Below, one piece after another: positions 55,001-63,537 of a stretch of DNA of 64,000 nt (position 1 is the stretch's first letter; the number at the start of each line of letters is the position of its first letter). The stretch comes from Chitinophaga rupis (GTDB lineage Bacteria; Bacteroidota; Bacteroidia; Chitinophagales; Chitinophagaceae). Where the stretch lies: assembly GCF_900109685.1 (NCBI RefSeq), contig NZ_FOBB01000001.1:1116001-1180000 (forward strand), in the 5' to 3' direction. Below the pieces are notes generated by a model. The model was not told the origin of the DNA. It did no database searches and worked only from the letters and a program-made list of their open reading frames with translations. Position numbers and translations under genes: made by a program.

Positions 55001-57100
55001 TTAGAAGAATTTACCGCGGTTATCCTGTACATCGCTTTGCTTTTTCAGCACTTCAAACAGCTGCTGATCCAGCATGGATTTAATACCCTGCTCATAGGCA
55101 GCGCGCTGTGTGTTCAGGTCCTGTGCGGGTTGTGCGGCAGGCTGGTAGCTGTCTACCTTCAGCACATATACACCGGCAGTACCTTCAATAGGCGCAGATA
55201 CTTTGGCAGTACCCCAGCTTTTGTTAAAGGCTGCACCTACTACTTTAGGCTCAAAACCTAAAGAGGGTACAAACGGTGTGCTGAAGCTGATACCATCTGC
55301 TTTCAGTACCGGCTGGCTGCTGGCTTTTGCAGCAGCATCAATAGAAGCCGGCTGGCCCAGCTTAGCGATCAGCTGTTCTGCTTTTTTATGTTTTTTCACT
55401 TCTGCTTCTACCTGCGGTCTAACTTCATCCAGAGAGGCAGTGCCTTCCTGGCGGATACCGGTTAATACCGCTACCACGTATTTGTTTTCAAAAGTGAAAA
55501 CCTGGCTGGCATCGCCTTTCTTGGCTTCATAAGCCCAGCGTACCAGCTCACGTGCCTGGCCAATACCGGGAATTACAAAATCCATAGGACGGATATTGTC
55601 TGCCAGGCGTTTGTTATATCCTTTTTCCTGGATGTTTTTCTCGAAAGATTTCTGATCGCGGTTTTGACCGGCAAATTCGCTGGCAGCAGCATATGCTTTA
55701 CTGTCGGTTTCTTTACTTACATCCACCGGCTTGCTCAGGTAAGCCACTTTCACGGCAGGACCATAATTTTTCTGGTCCATTATTTCTATTACATGGTAAC
55801 CGAACTGGGTCTTTACCACTTTTATCTGGCCTTTAGCGCCATCAAACGCAAAATCTTTAAATTCTTTTACGAACTGGGTAGCCGGGGTAATGTCATATTC
55901 ACCGCCGTTGGCTTTACTACCCGGATCATCGGAGTACTGTGTAACCAGGGCTTTGAAATCGGCGCCACCTTTAATTGCTCTTTCAATACTATCGGCACGG
56001 TTATGTGCAATAGAATCGGGCAGGCCTTGCTGGGTACCTATTAATATATGACGCACTTTCACACTGTCCGGCATGGTTTTACGGTCCAGCATTTTTGCCA
56101 GCACCAAATAGTTATTATCTACATAGGGACCATAGATAGCGCCCACCGGCAGGTTGAGGATGGTATCTTTATTAGGTACCATCAGCGCAGTTTTGGAAAC
56201 ATACCCGTCGAAGTATTTAATTTCAGAATTACTGTTAATAAAACTCTCGATCTCTTTTGTAGTGTCCATTTCCTGTTTCAGCGCTGCCAGCTGTTGCAGG
56301 GCAGCAGCAGAGTCAGCTCTGGAAGGTAATGCATCAAAAGCTACATATTCAACTTTGCGGGCTTCTTCTGTTTTGAATAAAGATTTGTGCGCAGTTATAT
56401 AATTATTAAGCTCCCCATCAGATACTTTAATAGTAGAATCTGCAATGGTAGCATAAGGCACGTTCACATAAGATATGTTTGCTGTCTGGCTGTTCTCCTG
56501 CTGTTGTTCAGCAGCCAGCCATTTAGGATAATATACTGCCTGTTTTACCAGGGTCATATATTTCTGCTGCAGCTGAGTTTTGGAGATCATTTCTTCCAGC
56601 TGGTGCAGGGCCTGGCGCATTCTGCCGGATTGGTCCTGCCCGATATTCTGTAAAGCCCGTTGCATTTCGGCGCGGTCAAACTGGCCGGTCTGCGGGTTGG
56701 TGAATTGCTGTACAACGATCGGGTTGGGGTTTTTACCATTGAACTGGTCTACCACCTCAGCCTCTGTAACATCTATGCCCAGTTTATCATACTGTGCCTG
56801 CATGATCTGCTCGTTCAGGAACTGGTTCCATACCTGCTCACGAATATACTGGCGGGTTTGCTCGTCAATGCTGCCATTGGGCATTTGCTGGCGCGCACCG
56901 TTCTCAGCGTCTTGTATACGCTTTTGATAATCGGCGATCTCCAGCTCTTCACCATTAACTTTACCTACACTCGTGGAACGGCGGAATAGGGAATTCTTGC
57001 CAAAAAAGGCATCCTGCAGCAGGAAACTAACAATAGCAACGCAGATCACCACTATGATCACCACTGCATATTTATCCCTGATCTTCTGAATAACTGACAT
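55001..57100 (-). CDS. ppiD: PpiD-like periplasmic peptidyl-prolyl isomerase
   Basis: The 699-residue protein has an N-terminal membrane anchor (about 12-32, AVVIIVVICVAIVSFLL) and a SurA-like chaperone domain with NGEELEIADYQKRIQ. The parvulin domain has VKVRHILIGTQQ, ALVTQYSDDPGSKANGGEY and VVKTQFGYHVIEIMDQ. A second, degenerate isomerase-like part follows. PpiD sits at the Sec translocon and helps newly exported proteins fold. The gene has the clearest promoter of the window and lies at the left edge of the origin-like region, reading away from it. Confidence 0.93.
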   Translation of the reverse strand: MSVIQKIRDKYAVVIIVVICVAIVSFLLQDAFFGKNSLFRRSTSVGKVNGEELEIADYQKRIQDAENGARQQMPNGSIDEQTRQYIREQVWNQFLNEQIMQAQYDKLGIDVTEAEVVDQFNGKNPNPIVVQQFTNPQTGQFDRAEMQRALQNIGQDQSGRMRQALHQLEEMISKTQLQQKYMTLVKQAVYYPKWLAAEQQQENSQTANISYVNVPYATIADSTIKVSDGELNNYITAHKSLFKTEEARKVEYVAFDALPSRADSAAALQQLAALKQEMDTTKEIESFINSNSEIKYFDGYVSKTALMVPNKDTILNLPVGAIYGPYVDNNYLVLAKMLDRKTMPDSVKVRHILIGTQQGLPDSIAHNRADSIERAIKGGADFKALVTQYSDDPGSKANGGEYDITPATQFVKEFKDFAFDGAKGQIKVVKTQFGYHVIEIMDQKNYGPAVKVAYLSKPVDVSKETDSKAYAAASEFAGQNRDQKSFEKNIQEKGYNKRLADNIRPMDFVIPGIGQARELVRWAYEAKKGDASQVFTFENKYVVAVLTGIRQEGTASLDEVRPQVEAEVKKHKKAEQLIAKLGQPASIDAAAKASSQPVLKADGISFSTPFVPSLGFEPKVVGAAFNKSWGTAKVSAPIEGTAGVYVLKVDSYQPAAQPAQDLNTQRAAYEQGIKSMLDQQLFEVLKKQSDVQDNRGKFF

Positions 57101-57131
57101 AATATTATATAGTATAAAATTTTAGGGAAAG

Positions 57132-57163
57132 CAAAAATAGAATAAAATAACTGTAACTGCAAA
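57132..57163 (-). promoter_or_regulatory. Promoter of ppiD, with both -33 and -7 elements
   Basis: On the minus strand TTTG (57163-57160) is separated by 20 bases from TATTTTTG (57139-57132), a full match to both parts of the Bacteroidota promoter. Transcription would start near 57125, about 25 bases before the ATG. Confidence 0.72.
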
Positions 57164-57179
57164 ACAGTATTTTCCAGGT

Positions 57180-57865
57180 CCAAATGCAGTACAGTTAAGG
57201 GTTTCAGGCATATATCACCCTTTCGTTACAGCCGGTACATGCACAGGTTATCCACATTTCCGGAAATTTTAATGTATTTATGGCACTGTTTGGTACATAT
57301 AACGGAATTAGCCACGCATATAGATATGCCGTTCTACGCAGGCCGTAAAAATTTTTATGATTATTCACATTTTTGAAAACGGCCGCTGCCAATCCACATA
57401 AAATTGTTTATAACCATTAGCGCGTTATAAAACGAACGGGGGAGTTCCGGTTCACTTTCTAGGCCGGAATTTATCCACAGCCGTTGTGTAAAACCACCGT
57501 ATAACCCGGTGAAAGAGTGGTAAAAAGCAGGGTTACACACAGGTAAAACTAATTTTGTTATTGTGCCCGCTGGTTGTTTGGATGGTAAAACAGCAAAAAA
57601 GGGGAAAGTTAACCCCGTCTGTTAACATTTTCTTAATACACACAGGGGTAAAAAGATGTACACGGAAAATGATATCCACGGGTGTGGATGAAGCGGGTAA
57701 AATCCAATATGGTGGCTGATATACGTTGTTAATTTCCTGTGGATAGCTGAGTAAAAAAGAATAACAACTACCTTTGTATACGATGGGAAAATTTAATTTC
57801 CACATATTCACCCCCCTAATAGTAGTGGGTTTTTCTTTTTTAAATAAATAACTAAATATATAATT
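57180..57865. other. Candidate chromosomal replication origin (oriC) with DnaA-box cluster
   Basis: The gap between divergent ppiD and nadA holds two perfect DnaA boxes TTATCCACA (57248-57256 and 57471-57479). Boxes with one mismatch are TTATTCACA (57361-57369) and, on the minus strand, 57683-57691 and 57738-57746. Weaker copies lie at 57390-57398 and 57672-57680. The right end (57838-57868) is almost pure A/T, as expected for an unwinding element. A further one-mismatch box is at 59039-59047, beyond nadA. The two parS-like palindromes and mnmG to the right strengthen the origin interpretation; dnaA itself is not in the window. Confidence 0.62.
57769..57776 (+). promoter_or_regulatory. Candidate promoter of nadA
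   Basis: TACCTTTG is a full -7 match, 90 bases before the nadA ATG. No clear -33 element was seen. The leader of about 83 bases crosses the AT-rich end of the origin-like region. Confidence 0.5.
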
Positions 57866-58873
57866 ATGATTAGGGAGCTCACGGAAGCGAAAAAAAATTT
57901 GCAACGTAATGGATTTTTGGATGTGCCCGTAAATGTGAACCTGGATCTGTTTGCGGAGATTGAAAGATTGAAAAAGGAAAAGAATGCGATTGTACTGGCT
58001 CACTATTACCAGGAGCCCGATATCCAGGATGTGGCAGACTATATCGGGGACAGCCTGGGCCTGAGCCAGCAGGCTGCCAAAACAGATGCCGACATCATTG
58101 TTTTTGCCGGGGTGCACTTTATGGCAGAAACGGCGAAAATATTAAGCCCGCAGAAAAAGGTGCTGCTGCCCGACCTGAAGGCAGGGTGTTCCCTGGCCGA
58201 CAGTGCCCCGCCGGAGTTGTTTAAGAAGTTCAGGGAAAAGTACCCGGACCATATCGTGATTTCCTACATTAACTGCTCTGCAGGTATCAAAGCGCTCAGC
58301 GATATCATTTGTACGTCTTCTAATGCCGAAAAAATCATCGAAAGCGTGCCAGCTGACCAACCCATCATTTTTGCCCCTGACCGGAATTTAGGCAGCTATC
58401 TGATCAAAAAAACGGGTAGGGACATGGTGCTGTGGAATGGCGCCTGCATGGTGCATGAAATTTTCTCCCTGGAAAAGATCACCCGGCTCAAGGTAAGGCA
58501 CCCTAAGGCAAAGATCATAGCGCACCCGGAATGTGAAGCAGCTGTGCTGGCAATAGCGGATTATATCGGCTCTACCACCGGCTTACTGAAATTCTCAGAA
58601 AGGGACGATGCGCAGGAATACATTGTGGTAACAGAAACAGGTATTCTGCACCAGATGGAGAAAAACAATCCTAACAAGACGTTTATACCGGCGCCACCAA
58701 ATAATGCATGTGCCTGCAATGATTGTCCACATATGAAATTAAACACGCTGGAAAAGCTGTACCTGTGTATGGAGTATGAAGAACCTGAAATTACCATGGA
58801 TGAACAGCTGCGTATAGCCGCTAAGAAACCGATTGACCGTATGCTGGAGATCAGCGCGCAATATGGATTATAA
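57866..58873 (+). CDS. nadA: Quinolinate synthase
   Basis: The 335-residue protein has the three-fold NadA architecture. The [4Fe-4S] cluster is held by Cys108 (LKAGCSLAD), Cys223 (HPECEA) and Cys287 (NDCPHM). [20 protein letters not shown] and [21 protein letters not shown] are substrate-binding segments. The enzyme condenses iminoaspartate with dihydroxyacetone phosphate to quinolinate in NAD synthesis. nadB and nadC are not in the window. It reads away from the origin-like region, and a terminator with an 11-bp stem follows. Confidence 0.97.
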   Translation: MIRELTEAKKNLQRNGFLDVPVNVNLDLFAEIERLKKEKNAIVLAHYYQEPDIQDVADYIGDSLGLSQQAAKTDADIIVFAGVHFMAETAKILSPQKKVLLPDLKAGCSLADSAPPELFKKFREKYPDHIVISYINCSAGIKALSDIICTSSNAEKIIESVPADQPIIFAPDRNLGSYLIKKTGRDMVLWNGACMVHEIFSLEKITRLKVRHPKAKIIAHPECEAAVLAIADYIGSTTGLLKFSERDDAQEYIVVTETGILHQMEKNNPNKTFIPAPPNNACACNDCPHMKLNTLEKLYLCMEYEEPEITMDEQLRIAAKKPIDRMLEISAQYGL

Positions 58874-58931
58874 TTAATTGATTATCAATATACTACATCG
58901 GTTAGCTATTTTATAATAGTTTTCAAAAAAT

Positions 58932-58974
58932 GAAGGCCCGGAGAATGCGTTATATGGCGTAGATCCGGGCCTTC
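58932..58974 (+). terminator. Intrinsic terminator of nadA
   Basis: GAAGGCCCGGA (58932-58942) pairs perfectly with TCCGGGCCTTC (58964-58974). The loop is 21 bases. An A-run precedes and CTCTTG follows, so it may work in both directions. Confidence 0.75.
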
Positions 58975-58989
58975 CTCTTGTATAGATGA

Positions 58990-59372
58990 TTCTAAAGGCC
59001 TTCCCCTGATTCTGAATATCTCCCAGGTTACGCACATGTAATCCACATTTGGAAGTTTCTATTTTCCTAGGTTATGAACATGGTATAATTGAATTTTTTT
59101 GAAGGATAAGTGAGGAATTTGAAGACGGTAAATATTGGTATGCTAACGCTAACGGTTATATGAAATACAACGGCTGGATATTTGTTTAGTTGGAAAATGA
59201 TCTGGGTTAACCAAAAATAGGAGGGAACTATTTTAGTATTGTAATAGGTGTCTGGGTGATGCAAACAATTTACAATCTATCTGAAAAGAATTTTTCAAAT
59301 AATCATAATTGATCAGTGTAAAATACAGCGTACTTTAAAAAGGGGTAACAAATTTATTTTATAAGAATGATC
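58990..59372. other. Gap between nadA and feoA without a recognisable gene
   Basis: The stretch is AT-rich and has one one-mismatch DnaA box (TAATCCACA, 59039-59047). The short open frame on the minus strand has no conserved features. I see no RNA gene. Confidence 0.5.
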
Positions 59373-59612
59373 TTATCCGATCTCTTCTACCCAAATAAAA
59401 TCAGCTTCTGTTTTGCGGAGCGATAAATTATAGCCGGCTACCATAATGGAGATAGGATCTCCCAGCGGTGCAATTTTTTCCACCTTCACCGTTTCTCCGG
59501 GCACGCAACCCATTTCCATTAATTTGATATGAAGATCGTCTTTTTCAAAAGAGGTGATCACTGCACTTTTACCTATGGCCAGGGCTGATAACTTTATGGG
59601 AAGCTTACTCAT
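59373..59612 (-). CDS. feoA: FeoA-family protein
   Basis: The 79-residue protein is a small SH3-like FeoA domain: LSALAIGKSAVITSFEKDD, LHIKLMEMGCVPGETVKVEK, PLGDPISIMVAGYNLSLRKTE. FeoA assists the ferrous iron channel FeoB or acts as a small metal-regulated partner. feoB is not adjacent, which is unusual, so this may be an orphan FeoA. It has an excellent promoter 30 bases upstream and is divergent from ybeY. Confidence 0.92.
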   Translation of the reverse strand: MSKLPIKLSALAIGKSAVITSFEKDDLHIKLMEMGCVPGETVKVEKIAPLGDPISIMVAGYNLSLRKTEADFIWVEEIG

Positions 59613-59641
59613 TTCACTATCATCATTTATTCATGAATACG

Positions 59642-59672
59642 CAAAGGTACCTTGTGAAACGTTACCCGCAAA
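59642..59672 (-). promoter_or_regulatory. Promoter of feoA, with both -33 and -7 elements
   Basis: On the minus strand TTTG (59672-59669) is followed after 19 bases by TACCTTTG (59649-59642). Transcription would start near 59635, about 23 bases before the ATG. Confidence 0.7.
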
Positions 59673-59745
59673 AAACAGGATCCGGCGAATCAGAAATTTC
59701 ACCATATTTTTACATCTGTTTTTTGAGAATTTATAACAGGAAATT

Positions 59746-60171
59746 ATGGCTATACATTTTGACGCGCATGAAGTAAGCGTTGCTATCAAACAAAAAACAA
59801 GACTGAAAACATTTCTCAAAAGTATTTTTGAAAGAGAGGGACAAAAGCTGAAGGAGCTGCAGTATGTTTTTTGCAGCGATGCCTACCTGTTAGAAATGAA
59901 CCAGCAATTTTTGCAGCATGACACTTATACCGATATTATCACTTTTGAGATGAGCGAAGTACCTGGAGAAACAGTGGGGGAGATTTACATTAGTATTGAC
60001 CGGGTGCGGGATAATGCGGCAAAGTTTAAAGTAAGTGAAGAGCAGGAATTGCACCGGGTGATTTTTCATGGCGCCCTGCATTTATGTGGGTATAAGGATA
60101 AGACGAAAAAAGATGCGGCACTGATGAGAGAAAAAGAGGACGAATGTTTGAAGTTGTATTTTGTGGGATGA
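59746..60171 (+). CDS. ybeY: Endoribonuclease YbeY (rRNA maturation)
   Basis: The 141-residue protein has the UPF0054 pattern: CSDAYLLEMNQQFLQHDTYTD, DIITFEMSEVPGETVGEIYIS and HRVIFHGALHLCGYKDKT, whose histidines bind zinc. The usual third His of HGxLHLxGYDH is replaced by the KDKTKKD segment, as in other Bacteroidota. YbeY acts in 16S rRNA 3' end processing and ribosome quality control. In relatives ybeY is followed closely by mnmG; here a 3.4-kb gene-free interval separates them. Confidence 0.92.
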   Translation: MAIHFDAHEVSVAIKQKTRLKTFLKSIFEREGQKLKELQYVFCSDAYLLEMNQQFLQHDTYTDIITFEMSEVPGETVGEIYISIDRVRDNAAKFKVSEEQELHRVIFHGALHLCGYKDKTKKDAALMREKEDECLKLYFVG

Positions 60172-60968
60172 GGGAGTTTTAAATAGGGAGAGTTTAGGTT
60201 ATGGGCGATAGATGATTTTTGTTTTGCCAGAGATGGTTACTGCTTATTATAACTCAGAGAAATGTAATTCCAAAAATTGAGCGTTGTTAACCTTGCTGTT
60301 TTGTATAATAGAACCTGAAGAGTAAAATTATTTTCACTTTCCCTTATTTTGATTGATGTGTTTTTCTTCAGGAATTTAATGTGCTACTCCTTGCACAATT
60401 CGGAAACCCGGAAATGTACCTCACGCTTCTTTACTCAAAATTATTTAGGAAATACTTTTGGATGCAAACATGCACTATCGGTAAAACAGAGGTTCCATCT
60501 TGTAATAGAACATTTGGTCGTGCAGGTACACGAACTTTTTAGGTTGTTATGCTTTCAGAATTATTTAAGACGGAAAATATTTTCTAAAGAGGTTAACCTA
60601 AAAATAGAATAGGTGTGCTAGACTTAAGTTGGTTATGGTTAAACAACGAAGCTTGCAGATTACCAAAACCTGGATGAGGGAGCAATAGATTTTCAGAATG
60701 AATGGGAGAGGTGAGGATGATTTTTTATGTGGTATAATGAGAGTGCATCGAAAATTTATTCAGGCTGACATAATTGTCCCTCTATTTTTTTAATATCTAT
60801 CTCTACGATACTATTATCCGTAATCTTTACTATTTCACTTTTGACCTGATCTTAACAAGGGGAGGAAAGCATTTTTTTCTTCATCTTACTCTTATTGTAC
60901 AATAATCGACGATACTTTTTAGATAAGAGCTGCATTGACATGGAACAATCTACTTTGTGAAATCTGTA

Positions 60969-60984
60969 TGTTCCACGTGGAACA
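60969..60984. other. parS-like centromere site 1
   Basis: TGTTCCACGTGGAACA is a perfect 16-bp palindrome of the parS type (TGTTTCACGTGAAACA with the symmetric T-to-C/A-to-G change). It lies 798 bases after ybeY. ParB dimers bind such sites near the origin and load SMC. Confidence 0.72.
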
Positions 60985-62466
60985 CTAGATACAGAATTAG
61001 TTTTTCATTATCCTTCAGTATAAAGAAGGAAGATTTCATTGACACTAGAGGTTGATTGATGAGCACATTGGTATTTGAAAGATTGTAAGATCTATCGAAA
61101 TCATAGATCCCGCCTTCCTTGAAAGTATGAGTTTTGATTAATCAAAGGGAATTTACTGAAAAGTACTCCCATTGGTATGTGATGGACAGAGTAAATGGAA
61201 AGATCTGAGCGGAGATTATCTTCTAAAAAGTATGATCCAGGAGTATTGTTTGAGGATAGGGAATATGAGGATTGCCCTTTGGTACCTGGGATAAAGGGGC
61301 AGACTGCATACAATTAAGACATAAAAGTAGCAGGCGAGTAGAGATTTCTCACCCTAGGGATGGCCCTCTTTTAATGAGAGAGATAGACATAAGATCTTGT
61401 TTAGGGGTTAAAGTATACTCATTCATTACAGCCTTTAAACACTTTTTGCCCCTGAACCGCCCTTATAAATTCAAACCAACCTTCATCAGAATGCCGGTAA
61501 TGAAACTTTTTTAATACCAGGCTAGGCCGCACTCTTTAGTATTGGAGGTGATCCTGTAGGACAATGTCAAGGAACATGTGCGGTCCCAACCGGAAGATAT
61601 TGCCTCCTTTTAAGAAAGAGTATTGAACAGGATTATCTATTCCTTTACTTATAAGTCTGCTTTAAAGGGCCTCAACTAAGGAGAGACGGCAGGTGTAGAA
61701 TGATCTTCCTCCTGTACATACAAGATTTCCTCGTTCAGTTTGCAGAAAAACCTGTTAGTTTCATATGGTCTTTCCCTGCACGTATCCAAACTGTTGTTGA
61801 CCGTGTGGAGGTTACTGGTAACGGTACCCAGGTATAGTTGAATAGAGGTTGTAGTTCCATTAGTGCAGGAGAGTATCTTTGCCAATACTGGAATATTCAT
61901 AGCGACCTATCACCCTTGAAGAAGTAGGTAGTTATCAATAGAGGGTAAATAGGCTAGGGGACGCCCGGATCCTGACATTCTTCCCCTATATCTGGTGGGC
62001 TGGATAGGTCAAAGTGCCCTTATAAATACTATTACTTCTTGTAATTGCTGTCTTATTTGATGTTTCCAGCTCAGATAATTTGAAATCCTTTTACCTCTAT
62101 GAGTTCCTGCGCAGCATCATTCTTCTTCATTTGCCTGGAAAGTCCTGACCACTTATAGCTATCCTGACCCTGGGAATGTTTATTTAGGAGGGGTGATTAT
62201 TGGTACTTTGAGGGTAGTACTCTATGTGTTTTACTCCTACCTTGAATGAATAAACCAATTCAATTTATGGATAGATTACCAATAAGAAGCGAGCCAAGTG
62301 GGTGAGAGGGTAGCCATCTAATATACCCCGCAGCCCTACTCAACTACTTTTCACGGCCCACGTTTTATAACAGAGGGCTGGTATCAGATAAGATTGCAAC
62401 ATGCTATTATAGGAACTTACTCAGGTTGGGGAGTGTCTTGATAGTACCTTCTTCCATGTATAAGGA

Positions 62467-62884
62467 CTGGGAATTCTTGTGTCTCGCCCGGTATTCCATA
62501 TGCTCCACCATCAGTGACTAGAGATAATTGCTGTGAATATAGTCTTAGGAAGATCTTGTTCACTTCCCCGGTTCGTATGGTTCCATTACCAATACCGATG
62601 TTAGGAGTAATTACTGTGAACATTGGGGGTGCTAGGAGATTTTTGTTTCACTCTCCTTGTTCCATATTGTTCCATCACGGATTATTAGAAATAGTTACTG
62701 TGAGCATTTGCCGTCCTAGGAGAATCCTTGTTTGACCTCCCTGTTCCATATTGTTCTATCACCAGTTATCAGGAACAATTACTATGAGAATTGGGGCTAC
62801 TAGGAAGGTCCTGGCTTCACGACCCTGTTCCGTATGGCTCCATCACTAGTTATTATTAGGGATAATTACTCTTCAGTCCGTATT
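62467..62884. repeat. Degenerate tandem repeat, about five units of ~84 bp
   Basis: Units start near 62467, 62544, 62632, 62716 and 62800, so the spacing is 77, 88, 84 and 84. Each has CTAGGA near its start, then CCTGTTCCATATTGTTCCAT, then ATCAC, AGTTAT and AATTACTGTGA in order. Read on the minus strand the units share a pattern like L-V/I-T-x-D-G-T-I, with stop codons in several. It may be a decayed repeat gene or a non-coding satellite. Confidence 0.65.
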
Positions 62885-63325
62885 GTTTGAACACCAGTTA
62901 TTGGTAAGAATTACTGTAGAGCATTGCCAATAATGTACTGCCTTTATACACTAGCATACTTCCACAATGCAGAATACCTACAGAATACCTACATGGAGGT
63001 AAGCTATATTTAGGCAATAAGGTAGGAGAAAGGTGGAAGAGGGAGGTGAAGGAAGGTGAAGGAAGGTAGGCTGACCTGTACAAAAGATCCATTAGGAATC
63101 TAAGATCATGATTGTGATTTAAATCTGCAAAGTGATAATATCAACACTTTGCATGTCACGTGGTATAAAGCACCTGTCTGGTCATTAAGCTATTACTTCT
63201 CCATGTCATTGTACACCCTGCACAGCTATTTTATTGCGTTAGAGAAGTACTTCCAGCTAATAATCTTTCAATCAGCGTCAATACTTATAGTACCGTCACC
63301 GTCCTGATCCATTTGGCTGCTATGA

Positions 63326-63447
63326 TTATGTACAGAACAACAAGGCATTGGCGCCAGTGTTACTTACATAGGCGGTGTCTACAACAGTATACCAAATGGT
63401 CGCGGTGTGAATGGCACCACCCGCTATTATAACCCCGAGATGAAACC
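63326..63447 (+). pseudogene. Coding remnant without start codon
   Basis: One frame reads QGIGASVTYIGGVYNSIPNG and then RGVNGTTRYYNPEM with codon use like the window's real genes, unlike the surrounding sequence. There is a stop just upstream and no start. The frame runs on through the second parS-like site to a TAA at 63526. It is probably a fragment left by decay or recombination; the parent family is not recognised. Confidence 0.35.
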
Positions 63448-63454
63448 ACCTTCA

Positions 63455-63470
63455 TGTTCCACGTGGAACA
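63455..63470. other. parS-like centromere site 2
   Basis: A second identical TGTTCCACGTGGAACA, 68 bases before the mnmG start and followed by CTA as at site 1. The promoter -7 element of mnmG is 35 bases downstream, so ParB binding here could also affect mnmG transcription. Confidence 0.72.
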
Positions 63471-63504
63471 CTAAACAAAAACCTCAGTTATCCTTGCTTA
63501 TATG

Positions 63505-63512
63505 TAATTTTG
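63505..63512 (+). promoter_or_regulatory. Candidate promoter of mnmG
   Basis: TAATTTTG is a full -7 match. Transcription would start near 63519, about 19 bases before the ATG. The -33 region between parS site 2 and this element has no clean TTTG. Confidence 0.55.
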
Positions 63513-63537
63513 CATCTTCTACAATATAAAACGAAGT

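Larger units (their letters stand above)
60172..63537. other. Gene-free interval between ybeY and mnmG with parS-like sites
   Basis: No convincing reading frame with start, conserved motif or normal codon use exists in about 3.37 kb. The base composition is lower in G+C than the flanking genes. It contains two perfect 16-bp palindromes, a degenerate tandem repeat of about 84-bp units and one scrap of coding-like sequence. The rest shows no structure that I can name. Confidence 0.6.

Noticed and set aside
60349..60612. An 87-codon plus-strand frame after ybeY
   Set aside because: It has low-complexity Phe/Leu/His content typical of chance frames in AT-rich DNA and no relatives that I recognise.
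61101..61900. Two minus-strand open frames (61101-61313 and 61676-61900) in the gene-free interval
   Set aside because: They are short, have no conserved motif or sensible start context, and adjoining frames are full of stops. At most they are decayed sequence.
63154..63165. A third CACGTG-centred sequence (TGTCACGTGGTA) between the two parS-like sites
   Set aside because: It matches only the central eight bases and is not palindromic beyond them. It may be a decayed site, but I do not count it.
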